Of a stretch of 43,704 bases of DNA, positions 33,589-42,545 are shown piece after piece; the stretch's first letter is position 1, and every line of letters starts with the position of its first letter. The position numbers and the translations under genes were made by a program. The stretch is from an uncultured bacterium. Lineage in GTDB: Bacteria > Bacteroidota > Bacteroidia > Sphingobacteriales > Sphingobacteriaceae. The DNA lies in assembly GCA_903838995.1 (NCBI GenBank), contig CAIMAP010000139.1, positions 1 through 43,704 on the forward strand, in the 5' to 3' direction. Under the pieces are notes generated by a model that saw nothing but the letters and a program-made list of their open reading frames with translations, searched no databases and was not told the origin of the DNA.

Positions 33589-35040
33589 TTATTTTTCTGA
33601 ATTACGAATTTTACTATGGTTTTTACTATAAGTATAATAAATAATAATCCCTAAAACCATCCACAATGCAGCTACTTTTAAGGTAGTATAATCTAATGCA
33701 ACTATCATTCCGCCACATATGATGATACCTAAAATAGGAACTAATGGCACCAATGGTGTTCTAAATGGTCGCTCTAAATCAGGGCTCTTTACTCTTAAAA
33801 TCCAGATGCCTGCACTTACCAATACGAATGCCAATAAAGTTCCGAACGAAGTTAAATCGCCTGCAACACTACCGGGTACAAATGCGGCAAATAAGCCTAC
33901 TAAAATAAATAAGATCATATTGCTTTTGTGTGGTGTGCTGTATTTTGGATGTAATTCCGAAAAAACTTTTGGTAATAAACCATCTTTAGACATGGTATAA
34001 AATACACGAGATTGTCCTAATAACATTACTAAAATAACAGAAGAAAATCCTGCTAATATGGCGATGGTTACGCCTGTTGCTAACCAACTATAACCACTCA
34101 TATAAGTAGATATAACATAGGCAACAGATGCTTCTTTTCCTTTTGCTGGATCAGCAAATTCGCTCCAATTGGCAACACCTGTTAAAACATGTGAAAACAA
34201 AATATAAAGAATAGTGCAAATAACTAATGATCCTAAAATTCCAATGGGCATATCTCTTTTTGGATTTTTTGCTTCTTGTGCTGCAGTGGAAACCGCATCA
34301 AAACCAATGAATGCAAAAAATACAATCGCTGCGCCACCTAATACGCCGCCCCATCCCCATTTGAAAAATCCTTCGTGACCAGGAGTTCCTTCAGGAATCA
34401 TAAATGGTGTATGGTTTTCTGGTTTAATAAACTGCCAACCTAATACAATAAATAATAATACGATGGCAACTTTAATAAATACAATAATGCCATTGAGCTT
34501 AGCAGATTCTTGCGTACCTCTAATCAATACCATTGTTAATACCAATAATATAACTAGCGCAGGTAAATTAATAAAACCAGACACGCCATTTAAAGATTCA
34601 AAAGGAGAATGTGACCATTGATAGGGTATGGCACCACCCAATAATTTATTTAAATATTCGCTCCAAGCAATAGAAACGGTTGCCGCACCAAGTGCATATT
34701 CCATAATTAAAGCCCAGCCTATAATCCAAGCAATTAATTCGCCCATGGTGGTATAAGCATAAGTATAAGCGCTTCCTGCAATTGGAATCATGGCAGCAAA
34801 TTCTGCATAACACAAACCAGCAAATGCGCAACCTACGGCAGCCACAATAAACGATAATGTTACAGCAGCGCCTGCGGCTTCACCGGCAGCAGCAGCAGTT
34901 CTAACAAATAAACCTGCGCCAATAATTGCGCCAATTCCTAATGCAATTAGGTTCCAACTACCTAGCGTTCGCTTAAGGCTACCTTCGCCAGTTGCATTGG
35001 CTTCTTTTAATAAATTCTCTATTGATTTAGTATATTTCAT
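33589..35040 (-). CDS. APC-superfamily amino acid permease
   Basis: This 483-residue inner-membrane transporter has about 12-14 helices. The first-helix motif ALGIGAIIGAGLFVRTA is the unwound substrate-binding segment of the APC fold. The YAEFAAMIPIAGSAYTYAY and AFIGFDAVSTAAQEAKNPKRDMP motifs point to the cationic amino acid transporter (CAT/YfnA) branch. It is expected to import amino acids with protons; the substrate is not certain. It is bounded on both sides by terminators (its own at 33528-33564 and that of hppA upstream), so it is likely a monocistronic unit. Confidence 0.92.
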   Translation of the reverse strand: MKYTKSIENLLKEANATGEGSLKRTLGSWNLIALGIGAIIGAGLFVRTAAAAGEAAGAAVTLSFIVAAVGCAFAGLCYAEFAAMIPIAGSAYTYAYTTMGELIAWIIGWALIMEYALGAATVSIAWSEYLNKLLGGAIPYQWSHSPFESLNGVSGFINLPALVILLVLTMVLIRGTQESAKLNGIIVFIKVAIVLLFIVLGWQFIKPENHTPFMIPEGTPGHEGFFKWGWGGVLGGAAIVFFAFIGFDAVSTAAQEAKNPKRDMPIGILGSLVICTILYILFSHVLTGVANWSEFADPAKGKEASVAYVISTYMSGYSWLATGVTIAILAGFSSVILVMLLGQSRVFYTMSKDGLLPKVFSELHPKYSTPHKSNMILFILVGLFAAFVPGSVAGDLTSFGTLLAFVLVSAGIWILRVKSPDLERPFRTPLVPLVPILGIIICGGMIVALDYTTLKVAALWMVLGIIIYYTYSKNHSKIRNSEK

Positions 35041-35062
35041 AAAGATTGAATGGATCTATTTT

Positions 35063-35070
35063 CAAACTTA
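35063..35070 (-). promoter_or_regulatory. Putative -7 box for the APC permease
   Basis: Minus-strand TAAGTTTG matches TAnnTTTG exactly and lies 22 bases before the ATG. No TTTG at the canonical spacing was found. Confidence 0.35.
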
Positions 35071-35124
35071 ATTAATTTTAAGCAAAAAACATAGCTTAAA
35101 TAGCATTTTTATTGGCTTAATAAC

Positions 35125-35158
35125 AAAAAAAAAGAGCGCTTTTGGGCGCTCCTTTTTT
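35125..35158 (-). terminator. Rho-independent terminator of hppA
   Basis: A gagcgc/gcgctc stem with a six-base loop is flanked by nine A on one side and seven T on the other, so it can work on both strands. On the minus strand it lies 16 bases after the hppA stop and separates hppA from the permease gene. Confidence 0.8.
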
Positions 35159-35174
35159 TATATCTTCTAAAAGA

Positions 35175-37631
35175 TTATTTTTCCTCGTTTGTTGATTTAC
35201 TTGCTTCGGTTTTAGCACTGCAATTAGCTTTGTCTTTACAATTTGCTTTGTCTTTACAATTAGCTTTGTCTTTACAAGCTTCCGAACTTCCGCTGCATTC
35301 CGACATATTAATGCCTTTATGGGCTTCTATCATTTTGATGCAAGCTGCTTTTTGTTCTGGTGTGCATTTCATGCTATCGCAATAAGCGGCACATGCTTCA
35401 GGAGTCATGCTCATGCATTTAGTTAAATCGCAATTACCCATATCAACAGAATCCATGCCTGCACACATTTCTGTTTGTGCATGACAATTCATTTCCTTGC
35501 TTTCTGCATTAACTACTGCAATATAAGGTGCGATTACTAATGAAACAATCGACATTAATTTAATTAAAATATTCATCGATGGTCCAGAAGTATCTTTGAA
35601 TGGATCACCTACGGTATCACCAGTAACAGATGCTTTATGTGGTTCTGATTTTTTGTAATACATTTCGCCATTAATCATCACACCTTTTTCGAAAGATTTT
35701 TTAGCGTTATCCCAAGCACCACCAGCATTTGATTGGAAGATTCCCATCAATACACCAGAAACAGTTACACCTGCTAATAAACCACCTAATACCTCAGGGC
35801 CAAAAATAAAACCAACAAGAATAGGAGTGATCAAAGCAATGGCACCTGGCATCATCATTTCGCGGATAGATGCTTTGGTAGAAATAGCTACACATTTTTC
35901 GTATTCAGGTTTTGCTTTGTATTCCATAATTCCAGGAATTTCTCTAAACTGACGACGCACTTCTTGAACCATATCCATGGCTGCTTTACCAACTGCTTGA
36001 ATACACAATGCAGAGAAAATAAATGGAATCATTCCACCTACAAATAAACCAGCTAATACATTTGCTTTGTAAATATCAATAGCATCAATTCCAGCAATAC
36101 CAACAAATGCTGCAAATAAAGCCAATGAAGTTAATGCTGCAGAAGCAATGGCAAAACCTTTACCAGTTGCTGCAGTTGTGTTTCCTACGGCATCTAAATT
36201 GTCTGTACGCTCACGCACTTCGGGAGGTAATTGACTCATCTCTGCAATACCACCTGCATTATCTGCAATTGGTCCAAATGCATCGATCGCTAATTGCATA
36301 GCTGTAGTAGCCATCATACCTGCAGCAGCAATGGCTACGCCATATAAACCTGCGAAATAATACGAAGCCATGATACCAGCAGCCAATGTTAAAATTGGAA
36401 TAACAGTTGATTTCATTCCTACAGATAAACCACCAATTATATTAGTAGCATGACCAGTAGATGATTGTTGAATGATAGACATAACAGGCGCTTTGCCCAT
36501 TGCAGTATAATATTCTGTAACAATACTCATGATGGCACCAACTAAAGTTCCAACAACAATTGCATAGAATACATTTAATTTTGTAAACTGATAACCTCTT
36601 AAGCTTAATGTTTCTGGTAACATCCAATTAACAATAAAATAAGAAGCAGCAACGGTCAATAACATAGAAGACCAGTTACCAATATTTAATGCATTTTGTA
36701 CACTCGATTTTTCATCTTTAATAGTTACAAACCAAGTTCCAACAATTGAAAATAAAATACCTAATCCACAAATTACCATGGGTAATAAAATAGGAGACAT
36801 GCCATTAAAATTATCGCTACTTGCGTTAATTTCTTGACCTAACACCATTGTTGCTAAAATAGTAGCTACATAAGATCCGAATAAATCGGCACCCATACCT
36901 GCTACGTCACCTACGTTATCACCTACGTTATCTGCAATAGTTGCAGGGTTACGTACGTCATCTTCTGGAATTCCAGCTTCTACTTTACCAACTAGATCGG
37001 CACCTACATCGGCAGCTTTAGTATAAATACCACCACCCACACGCGCAAATAATGCAATAGACTCCGCACCTAAAGAAAAACCTGTTAGTACTTCGATTGC
37101 TGTGGTAACAGTGTTTGCGCCTAAATCAGCAAAGATGCTTAAGAAAGCGATAAACAAACCGCCTAATCCTAATATAGCTAAACCAGCAACACCTAAGCCC
37201 ATTACAGTACCACCGGTAAATGAAACTTTTAAAGCTTGTTTTAAACTAGTACGAGCAGCTTGTGTGGTACGAACATTCGCTTTAGTCGCTACTTTCATAC
37301 CAATATAACCAGCGGTAGCCGAAAATACAGCACCGATAATAAACGAGATAGAGATAATCCAGCTAGAATGAATGGCTTTGCCATTTACTTCGTGGATTGT
37401 TCCAGAATAAGCCAATAATGCTGCTGCAAAAACAACAAAAATGCTCAATACTTTCCATTCTGCTTTTAAGAAAGCCATTGCGCCATCTGCAATATAACCA
37501 GCTAATTCGGTCATTTTTGCATCGCCAGCTTCTTGTTTAGAGACCCATGCGCTTTTGATAGCCATTACAATAAGGCCAATAATGCCTAATGCAGGAATAA
37601 AATAAATTAAATTGCTTTGTAAAAAATCCAT
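35175..37631 (-). CDS. hppA: Membrane-bound ion-pumping pyrophosphatase with Cys-rich C-terminal tail
   Basis: This 818-residue integral membrane pump uses pyrophosphate hydrolysis to move H+ or Na+. The PPi-binding [11 protein letters not shown] is at 208-218, followed by [37 protein letters not shown] at 483-492 has Ala at the position where K+-independent enzymes carry Lys, so K+-stimulated activity is expected. Sixteen helices are likely, the last being [17 protein letters not shown]. After it, about 110 extra residues (from about 709) contain 13 cysteines and a threefold KDKANC repeat; ordinary family members end near the last helix. With canonical topology this tail faces the periplasm. 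Which ion is pumped cannot be decided by eye. The gene has its own consensus promoter and terminator. Confidence 0.95.
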   Translation of the reverse strand: MDFLQSNLIYFIPALGIIGLIVMAIKSAWVSKQEAGDAKMTELAGYIADGAMAFLKAEWKVLSIFVVFAAALLAYSGTIHEVNGKAIHSSWIISISFIIGAVFSATAGYIGMKVATKANVRTTQAARTSLKQALKVSFTGGTVMGLGVAGLAILGLGGLFIAFLSIFADLGANTVTTAIEVLTGFSLGAESIALFARVGGGIYTKAADVGADLVGKVEAGIPEDDVRNPATIADNVGDNVGDVAGMGADLFGSYVATILATMVLGQEINASSDNFNGMSPILLPMVICGLGILFSIVGTWFVTIKDEKSSVQNALNIGNWSSMLLTVAASYFIVNWMLPETLSLRGYQFTKLNVFYAIVVGTLVGAIMSIVTEYYTAMGKAPVMSIIQQSSTGHATNIIGGLSVGMKSTVIPILTLAAGIMASYYFAGLYGVAIAAAGMMATTAMQLAIDAFGPIADNAGGIAEMSQLPPEVRERTDNLDAVGNTTAATGKGFAIASAALTSLALFAAFVGIAGIDAIDIYKANVLAGLFVGGMIPFIFSALCIQAVGKAAMDMVQEVRRQFREIPGIMEYKAKPEYEKCVAISTKASIREMMMPGAIALITPILVGFIFGPEVLGGLLAGVTVSGVLMGIFQSNAGGAWDNAKKSFEKGVMINGEMYYKKSEPHKASVTGDTVGDPFKDTSGPSMNILIKLMSIVSLVIAPYIAVVNAESKEMNCHAQTEMCAGMDSVDMGNCDLTKCMSMTPEACAAYCDSMKCTPEQKAACIKMIEAHKGINMSECSGSSEACKDKANCKDKANCKDKANCSAKTEASKSTNEEK
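35221..35274 (-). repeat. Three 18-bp tandem repeats inside hppA
   Basis: Three adjacent 18-bp units (caattagctttgtcttta, with one a-to-t change in the middle copy) encode KDKANC three times in the pyrophosphatase tail. The unit length is a multiple of three, so copy-number change would keep the frame. The near identity points to recent slippage-type expansion. Confidence 0.9.
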
Positions 37632-37674
37632 AAGGTTTTTTTGATTTATGTTAAAATTAAAAATTCAAGGATTG

Positions 37675-37705
37675 CAAAAATACGCCCTTTAGCCGAATAA
37701 TCAAA
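37675..37705 (-). promoter_or_regulatory. Consensus Bacteroidota promoter for hppA
   Basis: On the minus strand TTTG (37702-37705), a 19-base spacer and TATTTTTG (37675-37682) match TTTG-N19-TAnnTTTG exactly. The ATG is about 44 bases downstream, leaving a leader of about 35-40 bases. The rest of the 280-base gap to msrA is AT-rich with nothing recognisable. Confidence 0.62.
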
Positions 37706-37911
37706 CCTTATGGGTTCTAATTGTTCAATATGAGCTATATAATTTGCATAATTTGCTTTAAATCAAATGCTTATAAAGCCATTAATTTAAAAAATACAGC
37801 AAATAAACCGGCTAAATAGGTCTTAGCCAAAGTTTCTATGGGTGATAGGGTGATTTTAAGATTGATCAGTGTTTCAAATCGGCCTTATTGAACCATATTA
37901 GATTTTCAGCA

Positions 37912-38550
37912 CTATTTTAATTTGTTTTTAAATGCTTTTTGAAACTTTTCAACTTTAGGTCTGATCACAAATTGGCAATAAGGTTGGTTGCCGTTTTGGT
38001 TGAAATAATTTTGATGATAATTTTCTGCTTCGTAGAAAACTTCCGCCGGCACAATGGTGGTTACAATTTCATTTTCGAAAGCGCCTGATTTTTGCAATTC
38101 ATTTTTATAAAATTCGGCTGTTGATTGTTGTTCTGCAGAATGATAAAAAATAACCGAACGGTATTGTGTACCCACATCACCGCCTTGTTTATTTAAAGTG
38201 GTTGGGTCATGACTTTCCCAAAATGCTTGCAATAAAGTTTTATATGTTACTTTTTTGGGATCAAAAATAATTTGACAAACTTCTGCATGGCCGGTGGCTC
38301 CGGTGCAAACTTCTTCGTAAGTTGGGTTTGCGCTTGTGCCTCCTTCGTAGCCAGATTTCAGGGAAACTACACCTTCAATTTGCTGAAAAATGGCTTCTAC
38401 ACACCAAAAACAGCCAGCTCCAAAGGTAGCGGTGTCGGTCATTTGCGGGTTTTCGATTTCTTGGTTCATGGCAATTTTTTTTGCATTCGTTGGAACAGAT
38501 GTACATCCCAAAATAACCGTTAACAATACAATTGGGAGAATTATTTTCAT
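37912..38550 (-). CDS. msrA: Peptide methionine sulfoxide reductase MsrA, lipoprotein form
   Basis: This 212-residue enzyme reduces methionine-S-sulfoxide in proteins. The catalytic motif GAGCFWCVEA has Cys47 as nucleophile with an extra Cys50, and the QPYC segment near the C-terminus provides a likely recycling cysteine. GYEGG, TGHAEVCQIIFDP and ESHDPTTLNKQGGDVGTQYRS are family blocks. The N-terminus is a lipoprotein signal (MKIILPIVLLTVILGC) with a lipobox at Cys16, so the protein should be anchored in the periplasm or outer membrane rather than cytosolic. It follows the TonB receptor gene with a two-base gap, so the two are co-transcribed. Confidence 0.93.
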   Translation of the reverse strand: MKIILPIVLLTVILGCTSVPTNAKKIAMNQEIENPQMTDTATFGAGCFWCVEAIFQQIEGVVSLKSGYEGGTSANPTYEEVCTGATGHAEVCQIIFDPKKVTYKTLLQAFWESHDPTTLNKQGGDVGTQYRSVIFYHSAEQQSTAEFYKNELQKSGAFENEIVTTIVPAEVFYEAENYHQNYFNQNGNQPYCQFVIRPKVEKFQKAFKNKLK

Positions 38551-38552
38551 TT

Positions 38553-40853
38553 TTAAAAAGTCATGGTTATACCCAAACTAGGTAAGAATGGCAATTGGTA
38601 TTTCTTTGCATAAGATATTCTATCAAAATAAAATAAATTATTTCTATCGTACACATTTGTTACGCCCAAGGTGCTTTCTAAAATATTGTTTTTACTAAAC
38701 TCCCATTTCTTTTTCATAGAAATATCTAAGCGATGGTACCAAGGCAAACGGCCTAAATTTAATTGTCCATAAATAACACCTAATTGTCCATTTTGTTCGG
38801 TGTAAGAGCTATTAATATTTTCAAATAAAATTTTCTCGTAAAAACCTTGTGTTTGAGTGAAAGGGAAGCCAGAACCTAAGTTCCAACGACAATCAAGCTC
38901 CCAATTGTGTTTTTTACCAAAAGCATAAGTACTCACAATATTTACATTGTGTCTTCTATCGTAATGGGGGTTATAGTTTCTAATACCATCATACCTGCTC
39001 ACATAGCCCAAAGAATAGGTTGCCCATAAATACAAGTTTTGTTTCTCGTATTTAAATGTAAAGTCAATTCCTTTGGCTACGCCATCTTCGATGATATAGT
39101 CTTCTCTTTGGTAAGCGGGTTTGTCTTTATACTCGTCGGTGTTTGGATATATTTTATCTCTGTTGATATTGGTTAATTGATCAAACTTTTTAATGTATCC
39201 TTCCACATTAATTTGGAATCGTTTGGTTACATCAAATTCAAAACCTGCAATAATGTGACGTGCTTTTTGAAGTTTGCTGGTAACTGGTTTTCCTTTAAAT
39301 GTTTTTGGTGCATCTTCTGGCCCAGATAAAAATCCATAAAACAAATTGACAATATCACGATCCGAGCCCGCACTCAATAAATTTTGACTAAAGAAACCAG
39401 AAGCTAATTTAAATCTGATAAATTCATTAATAATATATTTGGCACTAAACCTAGGTTCTATAGACATTTCGGCCAATGAAGCATAATAATGAGCACGAAT
39501 ACTTGGTTCTAAAATAAGCCTATTGGTTGCATATTTATATTTTGTAAATGCAGCAATTTCTGAAGTAAATTGTTCTTGTTTAATAACAGTATTAGCCGCA
39601 TTGGTAAATTGAAAATCGGTTTGGAAACCTAACATTTCAATACCGTATTTTAATTCATCTTTACCAATAAAATAAGTGAAATTTAATCCTGCGTTGAAAC
39701 CATTAATTTTACTAAAGCGTGGCTTGCTTGTTAATTCTTTCATGCTAATATCATAACCAGAATAGGCGAAAGAACCATCCACCAAAACAGAAGAGGAACC
39801 TGGTATGACAACAAAGCTGCCGCCAAAACCGGTGCTGTTCCATGCAATAGCTGCTGGCGCTTTGTAATTTACTTGGTCGGTAAATTTAAAGCCAAATAAG
39901 TTGAGTTTGCTACCGTTGGTGCTATTGAAAGAAATTTTTCCGTACAAATCGGTAAAATTATAAGGTAAGCCAGCGGTATCTACATAACTATAAATATTTT
40001 TTGCGGTGTGTTCTAAGTAAGAAGTTCTGCCCGATAAAATAAAAGAGGAAGTAGATTTGCCTTCTTCATATTTACTCAAGGGACCTTCTAATAATATTTT
40101 ACTAGTAAACGGATTGCTTCCAATTTTTCCAGTTAGTTTTTGTTTATTTCCATCGCGTGTGGTAATGTCCATTACTGCAGAAATTCGGCCTCCGTATTCT
40201 GCGCCAAAACCACCGGTATAAACATCTGCATTTCTAATGATATCTGTTTCGAAGACAGAAAATAATCCAATCGAGTGAAATGGATTATAAACAATCATAC
40301 CATCTAATAATACTTTATTTTGAATAGGGGAGCCACCACGAATATATAATTGACCACCTTGGTCGCCTGTAAAGACAACGCCTGGTAGTATTTGAAGGTA
40401 TTGCGCTAAATCTGGTTCACCACCAACAGAGGGAATTCTGTTGATTTGTTTTGGAGTAACTTTTGCTACCGATACTTTTGTTTCGGTTAAGTTTTCTGTT
40501 TTATCGGCAGTAATATCAACAGTATTGATATTGATAGATTTTTGTGTTAAATAAATATTTTGTGTTATTCTACCTCCAGGTTTTAAGGTAATTCTAATTT
40601 TAACGGTGTCAAATCCAACGCCAGTACTACTTAAAATATAAGAACCAGGATTAATTTTGCTAAGGTTATAAAATCCATTTACATCACTGGCATTACCATT
40701 AGTTGTACCTTCTAAAAATACTTTAGTGAAGATAATTGGTTCGCCTGTTTTTTTATCGTAAACAAATCCTCTTACTTCTGCAAATTGTGCTAAAGCAGGA
40801 ATTGCAGTTAAAGTTAAAAAAGCAAGAAGCAGGATTTTTTGAATTCTTTTCAT
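38553..40853 (-). CDS. TonB-dependent outer-membrane receptor with carboxypeptidase-regulatory-like domain
   Basis: This 766-residue outer-membrane transporter has a signal peptide of about 22 residues (ending ALAQ). A carboxypeptidase D-regulatory-like beta-sandwich follows at about 25-105 (EVRGFVYDKKTGEPIIFTKVFLEGTT...). The plug domain spans about 125-235, with PGVVFTGDQGGQLYIRGGSP, LLDGMIVYNPFH and VYTGGFGAEYGGRISAVMDI, and then the beta-barrel. It is shorter than SusC proteins and has no SusD partner, so uptake of a metal chelate or small molecule is more likely than a glycan; the substrate is unknown. It is followed two bases later by msrA. No clear promoter box was found in the 80 bases upstream. 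Confidence 0.9.
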   Translation of the reverse strand: MKRIQKILLLAFLTLTAIPALAQFAEVRGFVYDKKTGEPIIFTKVFLEGTTNGNASDVNGFYNLSKINPGSYILSSTGVGFDTVKIRITLKPGGRITQNIYLTQKSININTVDITADKTENLTETKVSVAKVTPKQINRIPSVGGEPDLAQYLQILPGVVFTGDQGGQLYIRGGSPIQNKVLLDGMIVYNPFHSIGLFSVFETDIIRNADVYTGGFGAEYGGRISAVMDITTRDGNKQKLTGKIGSNPFTSKILLEGPLSKYEEGKSTSSFILSGRTSYLEHTAKNIYSYVDTAGLPYNFTDLYGKISFNSTNGSKLNLFGFKFTDQVNYKAPAAIAWNSTGFGGSFVVIPGSSSVLVDGSFAYSGYDISMKELTSKPRFSKINGFNAGLNFTYFIGKDELKYGIEMLGFQTDFQFTNAANTVIKQEQFTSEIAAFTKYKYATNRLILEPSIRAHYYASLAEMSIEPRFSAKYIINEFIRFKLASGFFSQNLLSAGSDRDIVNLFYGFLSGPEDAPKTFKGKPVTSKLQKARHIIAGFEFDVTKRFQINVEGYIKKFDQLTNINRDKIYPNTDEYKDKPAYQREDYIIEDGVAKGIDFTFKYEKQNLYLWATYSLGYVSRYDGIRNYNPHYDRRHNVNIVSTYAFGKKHNWELDCRWNLGSGFPFTQTQGFYEKILFENINSSYTEQNGQLGVIYGQLNLGRLPWYHRLDISMKKKWEFSKNNILESTLGVTNVYDRNNLFYFDRISYAKKYQLPFLPSLGITMTF

Positions 40854-40933
40854 ATATGCTAAAAGTTTGCAATATAATAGAATATAGCTTTAAAAACGCC
40901 TTTTAATAGGAAAAAATCGATGAAAAATGGAAT

Positions 40934-41863
40934 TTAGGCTCCTTGTTGACCAGCCAATAAATAGAGTACAGCCATTCGAATAGCAACTCCGTTTTCTACT
41001 TGATCTAGAATGATAGATTGTTTAGCGTCTGCCACATCACTCGAAATCTCCACACCTCTGTTAATGGGTCCAGGGTGCATCACCACAATTTCTTTTGGTA
41101 AAGAATCGAGTAAGCTTTTAGTTAAACCATGCATCATGGTATATTCCCTTAAGCTCGGAAAATATTTAATGTCTTGTCGTTCTAATTGTATTCTTAGCAT
41201 ATTGGCTACATCGCACCAAGCAAGTGCTTTGCGTAAGTCATGCTCTACGGTTACGCCAAGGCTTTCTATGTATTTTGGAATCAGAGTGGTTGGTCCGCAA
41301 ACTTTAACTTCTGCACCTAATAATTTTAAGCAGAGTATATTAGAAAGCGCCACTCTTGAATGCATAATGTCACCCACAATCACCACTTTTTTTCCTTTAA
41401 CATCTCCAAGTTTTTCTCTGATAGAAAAAGCATCGAGTAAGGCTTGCGTAGGGTGCTCGTGTGCGCCATCGCCTGCATTGATAATTGGCACATGAATATG
41501 TTTGGCTAAGAATAATGCTGCTCCTGGATTTGGATGCCTCATCACTACCATATCAACTTTCATGGCTAAGATATTATTGACGGTATCAATCAGTGTTTCG
41601 CCTTTGCTTACAGAAGAGGAGGCCGCAGAAAAATTGACCACATCGGCCGATAATCTTTTTTGAGCTAGTTCAAAAGAAAGTTTAGTGCGGGTAGAGTTTT
41701 CGAAAAATATATTAGCAATGGTGGTGTCTCTGAGTGAGGGAACTTTTTTTATGGGTCTATTGATCACCGTTTTGAAATTGTCCGCTGTTTCAAAAATCAA
41801 CTTAATATCATGTTGAGTTAATCCTTTGATTCCTAATAAATGGCGAACACTCAAATTTTGCAT
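40934..41863 (-). CDS. pyrB: Aspartate carbamoyltransferase catalytic subunit
   Basis: This 309-residue cytosolic enzyme joins carbamoyl phosphate and aspartate in pyrimidine synthesis. The carbamoyl phosphate motif STRT is at 57-60 within FFENSTRTKLSFE. DGAHEHPTQALLDAF, VVIVGDIMHSRVALSN and the HPGPINRGVEI motif are intact. Length is normal for the catalytic chain. No pyrI regulatory gene is adjacent, so it is probably of the unregulated trimer type. It lies one base after pyrR, which makes a pyrR-pyrB transcript near certain. Confidence 0.96.
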   Translation of the reverse strand: MQNLSVRHLLGIKGLTQHDIKLIFETADNFKTVINRPIKKVPSLRDTTIANIFFENSTRTKLSFELAQKRLSADVVNFSAASSSVSKGETLIDTVNNILAMKVDMVVMRHPNPGAALFLAKHIHVPIINAGDGAHEHPTQALLDAFSIREKLGDVKGKKVVIVGDIMHSRVALSNILCLKLLGAEVKVCGPTTLIPKYIESLGVTVEHDLRKALAWCDVANMLRIQLERQDIKYFPSLREYTMMHGLTKSLLDSLPKEIVVMHPGPINRGVEISSDVADAKQSIILDQVENGVAIRMAVLYLLAGQQGA

Positions 41864-41864
41864 A

Positions 41865-42434
41865 TTATTTTTGCTTCTTTTGGTTTGTTAAATTATTTTC
41901 TGAAATCAAGACTACTTCGTCTTTCCCTTCGGTCTCTTTCCATTTTACTATTACTTTTTCAGAAGAAATAGAATCGATGGCATGGCCAACATAATCGGGC
42001 TCAATTGGTAAATGCCTAGTGTATCTTCTGTCTATTAATACCAGTAGTTCTACTTTTGCCGGTCTGCCAAAAGCAAGCATAGCGTCCATTCCAGCGCGTA
42101 TGGTTCTGCCTGTAAATAAAACGTCGTCAATTAGAATGACTTTTTTATTTTCTATGATAAAATCAATTTGAGTGGCATTGGGCACTAATGGATTGGCCCT
42201 GTGTCTAAAATCATCTCTAAAAAAGGTCACATCTAGTTGGCCAAGATTGATGGTTTTTTTAGGAAGTAATCGTTGTAATTGTGCTTGAATTCTTTTAGCT
42301 AAATAAATTCCTCGGGGTTGTAATCCAATTAAAACAGAGTTGCTGAAATCGTTGTGATTTTCGATTAATTGATGACAAAGGCGTTGAATGGTGATGTCAA
42401 ACTTAGGGTTTCCTAATATGATGCCTTCTTTCAT
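41865..42434 (-). CDS. pyrR: PyrR: pyrimidine regulator / uracil phosphoribosyltransferase family protein
   Basis: This 189-residue type I phosphoribosyltransferase-fold protein has the PRPP loop VILIDDVLFTGRTIRAGMDA, the LIGLQPRGIYLAKRI segment and DVTFFRDDFRHR, all features of PyrR. In Firmicutes PyrR binds UMP and pyr mRNA to cause attenuation and also has uracil phosphoribosyltransferase activity. Here its leader is too short to hold an attenuator. It is translationally next to pyrB (one-base gap). Binding of RNA elsewhere, or a purely enzymatic or other regulatory role, remains possible. Confidence 0.92.
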   Translation of the reverse strand: MKEGIILGNPKFDITIQRLCHQLIENHNDFSNSVLIGLQPRGIYLAKRIQAQLQRLLPKKTINLGQLDVTFFRDDFRHRANPLVPNATQIDFIIENKKVILIDDVLFTGRTIRAGMDAMLAFGRPAKVELLVLIDRRYTRHLPIEPDYVGHAIDSISSEKVIVKWKETEGKDEVVLISENNLTNQKKQK

Positions 42435-42450
42435 TTGGAATTTGATTTGC

Positions 42451-42458
42451 CAAATATA
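42451..42458 (-). promoter_or_regulatory. Putative -7 box for pyrR-pyrB
   Basis: Minus-strand TATATTTG matches TAnnTTTG exactly, 16 bases before the pyrR ATG and just downstream of the rpsA terminator. The -33 region would fall at the T-run of that terminator and shows no clear TTTG. Confidence 0.45.
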
Positions 42459-42492
42459 AGGTTTTTTGGGAGATGTCTATAAAAAAATGATG

Positions 42493-42526
42493 CAAAAAAA
42501 AGCCCCTCGAGATTTCGAGGGGCTTT
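42493..42526 (-). terminator. Rho-independent terminator of rpsA
   Basis: On the minus strand an 11-bp perfect stem, aagcccctcga / tcgaggggctt, with a four-base loop is followed by eight or more T. It lies about 20 bases after the rpsA stop and separates it from pyrR. Confidence 0.9.
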
Positions 42527-42545
42527 AGGATAGCTTTAAAGCTAA

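Noticed and set aside
35221-35274. Short direct repeats as a CRISPR array
   Set aside because: The units are contiguous without spacers and encode an in-frame peptide repeat in hppA.
35175-35520. Frameshift explanation for the hppA tail
   Set aside because: The tail continues the same frame, has normal codon use and a repeating Cys pattern, and ends just before a terminator, so it reads as a real coding extension.
37706-37911. Gap between hppA and msrA as a site for a small RNA or riboswitch
   Set aside because: It is AT-rich with short direct repeats (taatttgca/taatttgct), but no stable stem, known motif or terminator was seen.
41010-41495. 161-aa plus-strand ORF opposite pyrB
   Set aside because: It is antisense to a highly conserved enzyme; the composition is that of a reverse-strand shadow.
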